Assembly (NCBI RefSeq): GCF_004101785.1
Contig: NZ_CP035130.1
Location: forward strand, 558,001 to 622,000
From: Gudongella oleilytica
GTDB lineage: Bacteria; Bacillota; Clostridia; Tissierellales; Tissierellaceae
Length of the DNA: 64,000 nucleotides
Reading direction: 5' to 3'
The notes under the pieces are model-generated. The model did no database searches and had not been told where the DNA came from. It saw only the letters and a list, made by a program, of their open reading frames with translations. The translations under genes were made by a program, and so were the position numbers. Of the stretch, positions 1 to 8,638 are shown piece after piece. Positions within the stretch are counted from its first letter, which is position 1; each line of letters opens with the position of its first letter.

Positions 1-2
1 CA

Positions 3-3000
3 ATCTATGATCTGGTGTATGCAACTCGTGAGCAAGCAAAGGATATAACGGACAAGCTTCTGTTCGACCCTGCAATGGACATGAATCCTGTATCAAAGGT
101 TGAGCTGGAGGATGGAGAGCTTGCCTTCAGAGTTGAATACCATAAGGGCCAGTATGATCAGAGACAACATTCAACAGAGGCGATCATAAGGAATTACCTG
201 GGCTTCGATGAAATCAGAGTCAAGACCTCAAGACTTGTAAAGGCTAAAGGACTGGATGAAGAAGGTATTAAAAAGCTCAAGTCGTACTTTATTAATCCCA
301 TCGAGGCAAAGGAGGTCCCCCTGGATAAATTCCTATGGCAGGAGGAAAAGGAGAATGAGTCGGCTATCCCTGTTGTTGAGGGATTCATAGCATCCGATGA
401 GGAACAGCTTAAAAAGCTGAAGAGGGAGATCGGCTTTGCGATGGATATTGATGACCTCGCCCATTGCAGAGACTACTTCAGGAGCAAGGACAGAAACCCG
501 ACAATAGCAGAGCTGAAGATGCTTGACACCTACTGGTCCGATCACTGCAGGCACACTACCTTCATGACTGAGCTTACTGAGGTAAAGGTCGATGCAGGCA
601 AATACCAGGGGCTCTTTCAAAGTGCATTGGACAGCTATATGGAGTCCAGACAGTTCGCCCATGGAAACAGCAAGGTGATTTCTCTTATGGACCTTGCAAC
701 TATAAACATGAGAGAGATAACAAAGAAGGGACTTCTCGATGACAAGGAAGTATCGGATGAGATAAATGCGGCAAGCATAGAAATCGATGTCGATGTAGAT
801 GGGAAAACTGAAAGATGGCTGTTGATGTTTAAAAATGAGACACACAACCATCCAACTGAGATCGAGCCATTTGGCGGCGCATCCACATGCCTTGGAGGAG
901 GTATCCGTGACCCGCTTTCAGGCAGGAGCTACGTCTACCAGGCTATGAGGATAACCGGTGCGGCAGATCCGAGAAGAGCCTTTGAGGAGACGAGAAAAGG
1001 CAAGCTCCCGCAGAGGAAGATAACAAGGACGGCGATGGACGGCTACAGCTCCTATGGATATCAGATCGGTGGGACATCAGGCTATATCCACGAGGTCTAC
1101 GATGACGGCTTCATGGCAAAAAGAATGGAGCTTGGCGCTTTGGTTTCTGCAGTTCCTAAGGATTGGGTGCAAAGAGGGAAGCCGGAGCCTACGGATCTGG
1201 TGCTTCTTATAGGAGGAGAAACAGGCAGAGACGGTCTTGGAGCAGCGGTAGGGTCATCTGTGGAGCAAAAAAGCGATGCATTGGTAACGGCAGGGGCAGA
1301 GGTACAGAAAGGGAATCCACCTCTGGAGAGAAAAATAGTAAGGCTTTTCAGAAATCCCAAGGCGACAAGGCTGATAAAGAAATGCAACGACTTTGGCGCT
1401 GGCGGAGTGGCAGTGGCAGTCGGTGAGCTTGCAGACGGTTTATACATTGACCTGGATAAGGTTCCGGTCAAATACCCAGGTATGGATGGAGGAGAGATTG
1501 CGCTTTCAGAATCTCAGGAGAGAATGGCCTTAGTAATAGCTGAAAAAGACCTGGAGGTCTTCAGGGGTCTCTGCTTGGACGAGGATCTTGATGTAGCAGT
1601 GATCGCCAAGGTAACTGATGAGAATAGAGTCCAGATGGTGTGGAAGGGCAGCACCATAATCGACATAGACAGAGAGTTCATTGAAACCAGCGGGATAAGA
1701 AAGAAGAGCAGAGTTCACGTTGCCGGGCCAGAGGGATCGGCATACCTTACAAGGCTCCCGGAGTGGATAAAGGGAGAAAATACGAAGGAGGATTTCCTCG
1801 CAAATATATCTCAGCTCAATACCTGCTCACAAAAGGGACTGGTTGAGAGATTTGACAATACGATTGGGTCAGGAAGTGTATTCTTACAGCTTGGAGGCAA
1901 GCACCAGCTTACACCTCAGGAGGGTATGGCGGCAAAGCTGCCAGTACTGAATGGAAACACTAAGACATGCTCCTTAATGACCTATGGGTACGATCCTGAA
2001 ATGGCTAAATGGAGCACCTTCCATGGTGGATATTATGCAGTTGTGGAATCTCTTGCAAAAATTGCTGCAATGGGTGGAGACATTACCAGAGCAAGACTGT
2101 CCTTCCAGGAGTTTTACGAGAGGCTTGGCGACGACCCGATAAAATGGGCAAAGCCATTTACATCACTCCTTGGAGCATTTACAGTCCAAAAGGCTCTGGA
2201 TATACCTTCGATTGGTGGAAAGGACAGCATGAGCGGAAGCTTTGAGGATATAAATGTTCCACCCTCACTGTTCAGCTTCGCTGTGGTTTCAGATAAAGTT
2301 GACAATCTGGTCTCCAGGGAATTCAAGAAGACGGGCTCACCTGTGGTACTGGTGGAGCTTAATAGAGACAAGGATATGCTCATAGATATGGATCAGCTAA
2401 AGAAAGAGTACGGGAGAGTAAAGGAGCTTGCAGACGCAGGTTTGATCCTGTCCTCATCGACTGTCAAAGCTGGCGGAATAGCAAGAGCTGCTGCAGAGAT
2501 GGCTCTTGGCAACAGGATCGGCTTCAGCTTCGAGATGAGGGGGAAAGAAATATATATGCCTCTTATTGGGAATCTGCTTCTTGAGCTGGATGAGGCAGCG
2601 GTTGGAAAGGCGAATGAATGGGACTGGAAGCTGGTTGGACATACTCAAGAAAAGGAAGCTTTGGAAATTGACGGAGAAGAGATACCTCTATTAGAACTGC
2701 AGCATAGATATACGTCAGTCCTCAGCGATGTATTCCCGATAAAGGACGATGGGGAACCATTCCTACAGGAGCTTGTATATACCAAGGGAGAGAGAACCTC
2801 ATCAAAGATAAAATTTGCCAGACCAAAGGTATTGATCCCGGTATTTACAGGCACTCACGGTGAATACGACATGGAAGCCGCATTCAAAAATGCCGGGGCA
2901 GATGTAGAGACATTGGTATTCAAAAGCCTTGACAGAAACCATATAGAGGAATCGATTGGGATTTTAGCTGATAGGATAGATAATTGCCAGATACTGGGAC

Positions 3001-3611
3001 TTGCCCATGGCTTCCTATTAGGGAATGAGCCTGAGGCAGCAGGTAAGCTGATAGATATACTTTTCAGAAACAAAAGGCTTCAAGAGGCGATCGAAAGACA
3101 TCTAACCGTAAAGGACGGACTGATACTGGGAATAGGAACAGGTTTCAACAGTCTTATGAAGCTGGGTCTGATAGAAGACGGCAAGATATCTGAAAGAAAT
3201 GAAGGGTCGACAGTGGTCTCCTATAACAGGATGGGTGAGTTTGTTTCAAAATTGGCAGATATAAAGGTTGTAAGCAATCTGTCACCATGGTTCAACGAGA
3301 TGATGGCAGGAGAGATATACACAGCTCCTGTAGCCACCAAAGAAGGAAGAGTCATTCTTGGGAGGAATGGTCAGTCTATGATAGGCAAAGGTCAGGTCGC
3401 AACACAATTTGTGATGGGCGAAAGACCTACGGGGGATGGAGAGTTCAATCCCGTGGGATCACAATTGGCAATCGAGTCTATGACAAGCCCTGACGGAAGA
3501 GTTCTGGGAACAGTGGCATCAATAGACAGAATGGGAGCAGACATATATAAGAATGTCCAAATAAGAGGCCAGGAGAGAATTTTCGTCTCCGGAGTCAGAT
3601 ACTTCGAATAG
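3..3611 (+). CDS. purL: Phosphoribosylformylglycinamidine synthase, single-chain, 5'-partial; glutaminase domain degenerate
   Basis: FGAM synthase, the fourth step of de novo purine synthesis (FGAR + amide nitrogen + ATP to FGAM). The frame is open to the left edge, so the N-terminus lies outside the window. The synthase half is well conserved: the DTYWSDHCRHTTF motif near nt 525-565, the NETHNHPTEIEPFGGAST ATP/metal motif near 835-885, and a second AIRS-like half with GGKDSMSG near 2215. The C-terminal GATase1-like domain (about nt 2820-3600) is recognisable but its catalytic residues are gone: the nucleophile elbow reads GIGTGF (Gly codon 3135-3137 where Cys is expected) and the usual HGEGR motif reads TKEGR (Thr codon 3336-3338 where His is expected). 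First gene of a purine operon; purE follows after 11 nt. Family assignment is firm; loss of glutaminase is inferred from motifs. Confidence 0.95.
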   Translation: MYDLVYATREQAKDITDKLLFDPAMDMNPVSKVELEDGELAFRVEYHKGQYDQRQHSTEAIIRNYLGFDEIRVKTSRLVKAKGLDEEGIKKLKSYFINPIEAKEVPLDKFLWQEEKENESAIPVVEGFIASDEEQLKKLKREIGFAMDIDDLAHCRDYFRSKDRNPTIAELKMLDTYWSDHCRHTTFMTELTEVKVDAGKYQGLFQSALDSYMESRQFAHGNSKVISLMDLATINMREITKKGLLDDKEVSDEINAASIEIDVDVDGKTERWLLMFKNETHNHPTEIEPFGGASTCLGGGIRDPLSGRSYVYQAMRITGAADPRRAFEETRKGKLPQRKITRTAMDGYSSYGYQIGGTSGYIHEVYDDGFMAKRMELGALVSAVPKDWVQRGKPEPTDLVLLIGGETGRDGLGAAVGSSVEQKSDALVTAGAEVQKGNPPLERKIVRLFRNPKATRLIKKCNDFGAGGVAVAVGELADGLYIDLDKVPVKYPGMDGGEIALSESQERMALVIAEKDLEVFRGLCLDEDLDVAVIAKVTDENRVQMVWKGSTIIDIDREFIETSGIRKKSRVHVAGPEGSAYLTRLPEWIKGENTKEDFLANISQLNTCSQKGLVERFDNTIGSGSVFLQLGGKHQLTPQEGMAAKLPVLNGNTKTCSLMTYGYDPEMAKWSTFHGGYYAVVESLAKIAAMGGDITRARLSFQEFYERLGDDPIKWAKPFTSLLGAFTVQKALDIPSIGGKDSMSGSFEDINVPPSLFSFAVVSDKVDNLVSREFKKTGSPVVLVELNRDKDMLIDMDQLKKEYGRVKELADAGLILSSSTVKAGGIARAAAEMALGNRIGFSFEMRGKEIYMPLIGNLLLELDEAAVGKANEWDWKLVGHTQEKEALEIDGEEIPLLELQHRYTSVLSDVFPIKDDGEPFLQELVYTKGERTSSKIKFARPKVLIPVFTGTHGEYDMEAAFKNAGADVETLVFKSLDRNHIEESIGILADRIDNCQILGLAHGFLLGNEPEAAGKLIDILFRNKRLQEAIERHLTVKDGLILGIGTGFNSLMKLGLIEDGKISERNEGSTVVSYNRMGEFVSKLADIKVVSNLSPWFNEMMAGEIYTAPVATKEGRVILGRNGQSMIGKGQVATQFVMGERPTGDGEFNPVGSQLAIESMTSPDGRVLGTVASIDRMGADIYKNVQIRGQERIFVSGVRYFE

Positions 3612-3622
3612 GAGGATGTGGG

Positions 3623-4105
3623 ATGAAAGTAAGTGTAATAATGGGGAGCGCATCAGACAAGCCTGTAGGCGATAAGGTCATAAAGGTTCTGGAGGAATTT
3701 GGTGTGGAAAATGAGCTGAGAGTCATATCTGCTCACAGAACACCGTACGTGGCTAAGGAGTTTGCTGAAAACGCAGAAGAAAAAGGCACTGAGGTAATAG
3801 TGGCAATCGCCGGCAAGGCAGCACATCTGGCTGGAGTGCTGGCGGGAATATCTCCACTACCTGTCATAGGAGTGCCTGCAAAGTCCTCAACCATGGACGG
3901 CCTTGATTCTCTGCTGTCAGTGGTTCAGATGCCCAAGGGGGTACCTGTGGCAACAGTTGCGATCGATGGAGGAGAGAATGCAGGGCTTTTGGCAGTGCAG
4001 ATCCTTTCTGTCAAGTATCCCGAACTTAGAGAGAAGTTCAAGGCTTATAAGGTAAGGATGGCTGAGGAAACAATTAAATCTGATGAGGAATTAAACCAAA
4101 AATAG
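3623..4105 (+). CDS. purE: N5-carboxyaminoimidazole ribonucleotide mutase / AIR carboxylase catalytic subunit
   Basis: PurE family protein of 160 aa, the usual class I length, acting on (N5-)CAIR in purine synthesis. Visible motifs are the N-terminal MGSASDKP phosphate-binding loop, SAHRTP, and PVIGVP. The usual GAGGAAHLPG segment reads AIAGKAAHLAGV, a variant of the active-site loop. No purK is present next to it, so whether it works as an N5-CAIR mutase or as a direct AIR carboxylase cannot be decided here. It is preceded by a GGAGG ribosome binding site and sits 11 nt after purL and 12 nt before purF, in one operon. Confidence 0.93.
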   Translation: MKVSVIMGSASDKPVGDKVIKVLEEFGVENELRVISAHRTPYVAKEFAENAEEKGTEVIVAIAGKAAHLAGVLAGISPLPVIGVPAKSSTMDGLDSLLSVVQMPKGVPVATVAIDGGENAGLLAVQILSVKYPELREKFKAYKVRMAEETIKSDEELNQK

Positions 4106-4117
4106 GGAGGAATACCG

Positions 4118-5464
4118 TTGAGTGGTATAGTTGGAATATTCAGTGCCGAAAAGAACCATGTATCGCCAGTTATATACTACGGACTTTATGCACTGCAGCA
4201 CAGAGGACAGGTCAGCACGGGTATGGCGGTCAACAACAATGGCTTCATCGACTACATCAAGGATCTTGGTCTTATACATGAGGTCGTATCCAAGGAATCT
4301 CTTGAAAGATTCAGAGGAAACATCGCTATAGGTCACGTAAGGTATGCAGCCCAGTTTGAGGCGAAGAACAAGGTCAATGCCCAGCCTTTGGTAGTGGGCT
4401 ACAGAAGAGGAGCTCTTGCCATCGCCATGGATGGCAGTATCGTAAACTTCAGAAGTCTGAGGGGCGAAATGGAGGACTCAGGCTCCATATTCCAGACTGA
4501 CCTTGACACAGAGGTAATAGCTGCTTTGATCGCGAAATATCACAAGGACGATTTGAGCGAAGCTATGATAAAGTCGCTGAAAGAGGTCAGGGGGTCCTAC
4601 GCGATCGTTGCAATGACCAGTGAGAGGATGGTTGCTGCAAGGGATCCGCACGGGATAAAGCCCCTTTCCATAGGCAAGCTTGACGGAGACTATGTGATAG
4701 CATCTGAATCCTGTGCGTTTGATGCTGTAGGTGCAAATTTTGTAAGAGATGTAGAGCCGGGTGAGATCATCGTTATCGATAAGGATGGATTGAAAAGTAT
4801 CTATAAGGAGTCGGCCAAGAGAAGTCTTTGTATATTCGAGCTTGTTTATCTTGCAAGACCAGACAGCACAATGGATGAAAAGAGCGTATATATGGCAAGG
4901 TTTGAGGTGGGCAAACGCCTTTACAGGGAGTTCCCGGAAATCGAGGCAGATATCGTAATCGGAGCACCTGATTCTGGTATAGTAGCTGCCATAGGCTACG
5001 CTGAGGCATCAGGCATACCCTATGCAGAGGGCATGATCAAGAACAGATATGTAGGCAGGACCTTTATCGAACCTACCCAGGAGATAAGAGAGCAGGGCGT
5101 AAGGATCAAGCTTAATCCGCTTAAGGAGAATATAAGAGGGAAAAGACTTGTGCTGGTCGACGACTCCATAGTAAGAGGTACCACTATGAAGAGGACAGTT
5201 GAGATGCTTAAAAATGCTGGTGCCAAGGAAGTCCACGTAAGGATCGCGTCCCCACCGGTAATGCACAGCTGTCACCTGGGAGTGGATACTCCTTCAGAGG
5301 AGAACTTGATTTCCAGCAGAATGGGTATAAGTGAAGTGGCAAAGGAAATCGGAGCAGATTCACTGTACTTCATAAGCCTGGAAGGGCTTGTAGCAGCAAC
5401 TGGCGGTGACAACGGATTCTGCAAGGGTTGCTTTAGTGGAAGCTATCCGGTGGATAAAGAATAA
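4118..5464 (+). CDS. purF: Amidophosphoribosyltransferase with Ser in place of catalytic Cys1
   Basis: PRPP amidotransferase, the committed step of purine synthesis. TTG start at 4118 after GGGAGG; an in-frame stop (TAG, 4103-4105) lies just upstream, so no propeptide or alternative start could supply the missing Cys. The N-terminal Ntn domain begins MSGIVGIF where active family members have Cys after Met or after a cleaved propeptide. The oxyanion motif HNGN reads MDGS (Asp codon 4430-4432). LQHRGQ and DTEV are retained. The phosphoribosyltransferase half looks intact: LVDDSIVRGTT PRPP loop, and four Cys in Fe-S ligand positions (SLCIFE, HSCHLG, FCKGCF). Inference: the enzyme uses free ammonia. 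In operon with purE and purM. Confidence 0.95.
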   Translation: MSGIVGIFSAEKNHVSPVIYYGLYALQHRGQVSTGMAVNNNGFIDYIKDLGLIHEVVSKESLERFRGNIAIGHVRYAAQFEAKNKVNAQPLVVGYRRGALAIAMDGSIVNFRSLRGEMEDSGSIFQTDLDTEVIAALIAKYHKDDLSEAMIKSLKEVRGSYAIVAMTSERMVAARDPHGIKPLSIGKLDGDYVIASESCAFDAVGANFVRDVEPGEIIVIDKDGLKSIYKESAKRSLCIFELVYLARPDSTMDEKSVYMARFEVGKRLYREFPEIEADIVIGAPDSGIVAAIGYAEASGIPYAEGMIKNRYVGRTFIEPTQEIREQGVRIKLNPLKENIRGKRLVLVDDSIVRGTTMKRTVEMLKNAGAKEVHVRIASPPVMHSCHLGVDTPSEENLISSRMGISEVAKEIGADSLYFISLEGLVAATGGDNGFCKGCFSGSYPVDKE

Positions 5465-5479
5465 CAGGAGGATAGAGAA

Positions 5480-6520
5480 ATGTCTTTGACATATAAGGAT
5501 TCAGGCGTTGACAAGGAGGCAGGCTACCGTGAGGTCCGGCTTATAAATAGCTTTATCAAGAAAACACATATACCCGGAGTGCTCTCGGAGCTGGGAGGGT
5601 TCTCCGGGCTATTCCAGCTGGATATGACAGGAATGAAGGAACCTGTGCTGGTATCCGGCACTGACGGTGTAGGTACCAAGCTGAAGCTGGCATTTTTAAC
5701 AGACAGGCACGATACGATAGGTGAGGACTGCGTTGCCATGTGCGCCAACGACATCCTGTGTCAAGGGGCAAAGCCCCTGTTTTTCCTGGACTATATTGCT
5801 ACAGGAAAGCTTGTACCTGAGAAGATGGCAAGTATAGTAGAGGGGGTTGCCAATGGCTGCGTCAAAGCCGGGTGTGCCCTTATTGGCGGGGAGACGGCTG
5901 AAATGCCGGGATTTTACAACGAAGGTGAGTATGATGTAGCCGGCTTCGTAGTTGGAGTAGTCGATAAATCAAAAATAATAACAGGTGAAGGCATTGATGA
6001 GGGAGATTTGATAATCGGGCTCCCATCCAGCGGACTTCACAGCAATGGGTTCTCCCTTGTAAGAAAGCTGGTTCTTGAAAAGCTTGGGCTTTCCCTGGAT
6101 CAGTTTTATCCTGAACTTGGAAAAACCCTTGGCGAGGAGCTTCTTACACCTACAAGGATATACAGGGATCCTGTATATGAGATAATAGAAAAATTTGAAG
6201 TTAAGGGGATGTCACATATCACTGGCGGAGGCTTCTATGAAAACATACCAAGGATGCTTCCGGAGGGCTTGAGGGCAAAGATAGATATTGGAACGATAAA
6301 TACCCCTTCCATATTCAAGCTGATCCAGTCCTGGGGGAACATTGACGAGGAAGAAATGTATGGCACTTTTAATATGGGCGTAGGAATGGTTCTTGCAGCA
6401 TCACCCTCAGAGGCTGATAGAATAATTGGATTCCTCGAGGGAAAAGGAGAGGAATCCTATGTCCTTGGAGAGGTAATAAAAGGAGAGAAGGGTGTAGAGC
6501 TATGGAGAAAAAACGAATAG
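5480..6520 (+). CDS. purM: Phosphoribosylformylglycinamidine cyclo-ligase (AIR synthetase)
   Basis: Converts FGAM to AIR with ATP. The 346-aa length is normal. It starts with MSLTYKDSGVD and shows the family motifs VSGTDGVGTKLKLA, DCVAMCANDIL, LIGGETAEMPGFY and SHITGGGFYEN. A GGAGG ribosome binding site precedes the ATG. It follows purF by 15 nt and its 3' end overlaps purN by 19 nt, suggesting translational coupling. No unusual residues noticed. Confidence 0.97.
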   Translation: MSLTYKDSGVDKEAGYREVRLINSFIKKTHIPGVLSELGGFSGLFQLDMTGMKEPVLVSGTDGVGTKLKLAFLTDRHDTIGEDCVAMCANDILCQGAKPLFFLDYIATGKLVPEKMASIVEGVANGCVKAGCALIGGETAEMPGFYNEGEYDVAGFVVGVVDKSKIITGEGIDEGDLIIGLPSSGLHSNGFSLVRKLVLEKLGLSLDQFYPELGKTLGEELLTPTRIYRDPVYEIIEKFEVKGMSHITGGGFYENIPRMLPEGLRAKIDIGTINTPSIFKLIQSWGNIDEEEMYGTFNMGVGMVLAASPSEADRIIGFLEGKGEESYVLGEVIKGEKGVELWRKNE

Positions 6521-7095
6521 GAGTGCTGATATCCGGTGGGGGCACTAATCTCCAGGCTTTGATCGATGCCTGTGAAAATGGCGAGATCAACGGCGAGATT
6601 GCAGTTGTCCTCTCAAATAAGGAGGATGCATTTGGTCTGGAGCGTGCAAGACGGGCAGGGATCCGGGCTGAATACGTAAAGTGGCTGGGGATGGCACCTG
6701 AAGAATACGACGAAAAACTTGCTGCTATCCTAAAGGATGAGGGAGTTCAGCTGGTTGTTCTTGCGGGATGGCTGAGAGTTCTTACCAGGCATTTCATCGA
6801 GCACTTCAAAAACCGGATCATAAACATCCATCCTTCGCTCATACCCAGCTTTTGCGGCAAGGGTTACTACGGGGAGAAGGTGCATCAGGCAGTCCTGAAA
6901 GCGGGAGTAAAGGTCACAGGAGCAACCATACACATGGTGGATGAGGGTACAGACACCGGACCTATACTGTTTCAGGAGGCTGTCAACGTACTTTCCGAAG
7001 ATACCGTTGAGACGCTTCAGAAAAGAGTCCTGGAGGTCGAGCACAGGCTTCTGGTAAAGGCAGTCGCCGATTTTTGTGAAAGGCAGGAGATTTAG
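6502..7095 (+). CDS. purN: Phosphoribosylglycinamide formyltransferase (10-formyl-THF dependent)
   Basis: GAR transformylase using 10-formyl-tetrahydrofolate, 197 aa, typical length. Motifs: N-terminal VLISGGGTNLQALIDA phosphate-binding loop, NIHPSLIPSF containing the catalytic His/Asn region, GATIHMVDEGTDTGPI with the catalytic Asp. It overlaps purM and abuts purH without a gap (stop at 7095, purH ATG at 7096). The formyl donor pool is made by the fhs gene downstream. Confidence 0.97.
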   Translation: MEKKRIGVLISGGGTNLQALIDACENGEINGEIAVVLSNKEDAFGLERARRAGIRAEYVKWLGMAPEEYDEKLAAILKDEGVQLVVLAGWLRVLTRHFIEHFKNRIINIHPSLIPSFCGKGYYGEKVHQAVLKAGVKVTGATIHMVDEGTDTGPILFQEAVNVLSEDTVETLQKRVLEVEHRLLVKAVADFCERQEI

Positions 7096-8628
7096 ATGAA
7101 GCGAGCTCTTATAAGCGTTTATGACAAAGCAGGGATTGTAGATTTTGCAAAGGGTCTGGAAAGTCTTGATTGGGAGATAGTATCGACAGGAGGCACATAC
7201 AGATTACTTAAGGAAAACGGAGTAGAAGCAGTGGAAATAGATCAGGTGACCGGATTTCCGGAGATACTTGACGGGAGGGTAAAAACCATTAATCCTCTGA
7301 TCCACGGAGGGATTTTGTTTAGAAGGGACCTGGAATCCCACAGGTCAGTAGTTGAATTGATGGGCATTGTACCAATAGATATAGTAATAAATAATCTCTA
7401 TCCATTCGAGGAGACAGTCTCAAGAGCTGATGCAACTCCAAATGAAATAATAGAAAACATTGACATCGGTGGACCTTCAATGATCAGGGCGGCTGCAAAA
7501 AACTACAAGGATGTTACAGTAATAGTAGATCCGTCTGATTATGGAACTGTCCTGGCAGAACTGAGAATGAACGGGGTCACTACCCTGGAGACCAGGACTG
7601 CACTAGCCAGAAAGGCATTTTCACTCACCGCATTCTATGATGCCCTTATAGCAGGCTATTTCAACGAAATTCAGGGAGTTTCTTTTCCTGAATTATTGAC
7701 TCTTCCCTATAGGAAGAGGGACAGTCTGAGATATGGTGAGAATCCTCACCAAAGGGCAGCGTTTTACGTTGAGAGCACCAAGCTGTCAGGGACCATAGCA
7801 GGGGCTAAACAGCTCCATGGAAAGGCTCTCTCATTCAATAACATCAATGATGCAAATGGTGCGATAGCTTTGATAAAGGAGTTCGACGAGCCTGCTGCAG
7901 TTGCCATAAAGCATGCCAATCCCTGTGGAGTTGGCAGCGCACTTACACTGTTGGAAGCCTTTGAAAAAGCATACTCAGCCGATCCGGAGTCCATATTTGG
8001 AGGAATAGTCGCTCTGAATGGAGAAGTAACCGGTCAAATTGCAGAAATGCTTAAGGAAATATTTCTTGAAATAATAATAGCACCTTCCTTCAGCAGCGAA
8101 GCCCTTGATATACTCACAGCCAAAAAGAATCTAAGGCTGTTGGCAGTTGATGGTTTAATGAATGCTGAGTCTCCGAGGCTCCAGCTGAAACAGGTGCAGG
8201 GAGGGCTCCTTCTGCAGGATTCAAATCAGCGGCTTCTTGGGGAGGAAATACCGTCTGTCACAAAGAGATTCCCTGACGATGCGGAAATTGAAGACTTGCT
8301 CTTTGCCTGGAAGGTTGCAAAGCATATTTCCTCTAATGGAGTGGTCCTCGCAAAGAACAAGATGACTGTAGGTATAGGTCTTGGTGAGGTTAACAGATTC
8401 TGGGCAGTCGAGGAGGCTATAAAAAGGTCAGGCGACCGGGCCCCGGGTTCAGTGCTTGCATCAGACGGCTTCTTCCCATTCAGGGATTCATTAAAAGCGT
8501 TGGCTGCAGCAGGAGTAACTGCAGTTATTCAACCTGGAGGATCTGTCAAGGATGAAGAGGTAATCGAAGAAGCAGATGAGAATGGCATTGCAATGCTTTT
8601 TACCGGTATAAGGCATTTCAGACACTAG
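7096..8628 (+). CDS. purH: Bifunctional AICAR transformylase / IMP cyclohydrolase
   Basis: Final two steps to IMP, 510 aa, full length. The N-terminal MGS-like IMP cyclohydrolase domain (about residues 1-190) has [23 protein letters not shown] and [16 protein letters not shown]. The C-terminal AICAR formyltransferase domain has [14 protein letters not shown], the catalytic [11 protein letters not shown] and SDGFFPFRD. It starts at the base after the purN stop, so the two are likely translationally coupled; purD follows after 10 nt. Confidence 0.97.
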   Translation: MKRALISVYDKAGIVDFAKGLESLDWEIVSTGGTYRLLKENGVEAVEIDQVTGFPEILDGRVKTINPLIHGGILFRRDLESHRSVVELMGIVPIDIVINNLYPFEETVSRADATPNEIIENIDIGGPSMIRAAAKNYKDVTVIVDPSDYGTVLAELRMNGVTTLETRTALARKAFSLTAFYDALIAGYFNEIQGVSFPELLTLPYRKRDSLRYGENPHQRAAFYVESTKLSGTIAGAKQLHGKALSFNNINDANGAIALIKEFDEPAAVAIKHANPCGVGSALTLLEAFEKAYSADPESIFGGIVALNGEVTGQIAEMLKEIFLEIIIAPSFSSEALDILTAKKNLRLLAVDGLMNAESPRLQLKQVQGGLLLQDSNQRLLGEEIPSVTKRFPDDAEIEDLLFAWKVAKHISSNGVVLAKNKMTVGIGLGEVNRFWAVEEAIKRSGDRAPGSVLASDGFFPFRDSLKALAAAGVTAVIQPGGSVKDEEVIEEADENGIAMLFTGIRHFRH

Positions 8629-8638
8629 GAGGTAAATC

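Noticed and set aside
333-3073. Several long reading frames antisense to purL
   Set aside because: They overlap a conserved gene in full, lack ribosome binding sites and show no family resemblance; they arise from codon bias.
4100-4125. An alternative PurF start or propeptide carrying the catalytic Cys
   Set aside because: In-frame TAG at 4103-4105 and a well-placed GGGAGG site leave TTG 4118 as the only start; no Cys codon lies between.
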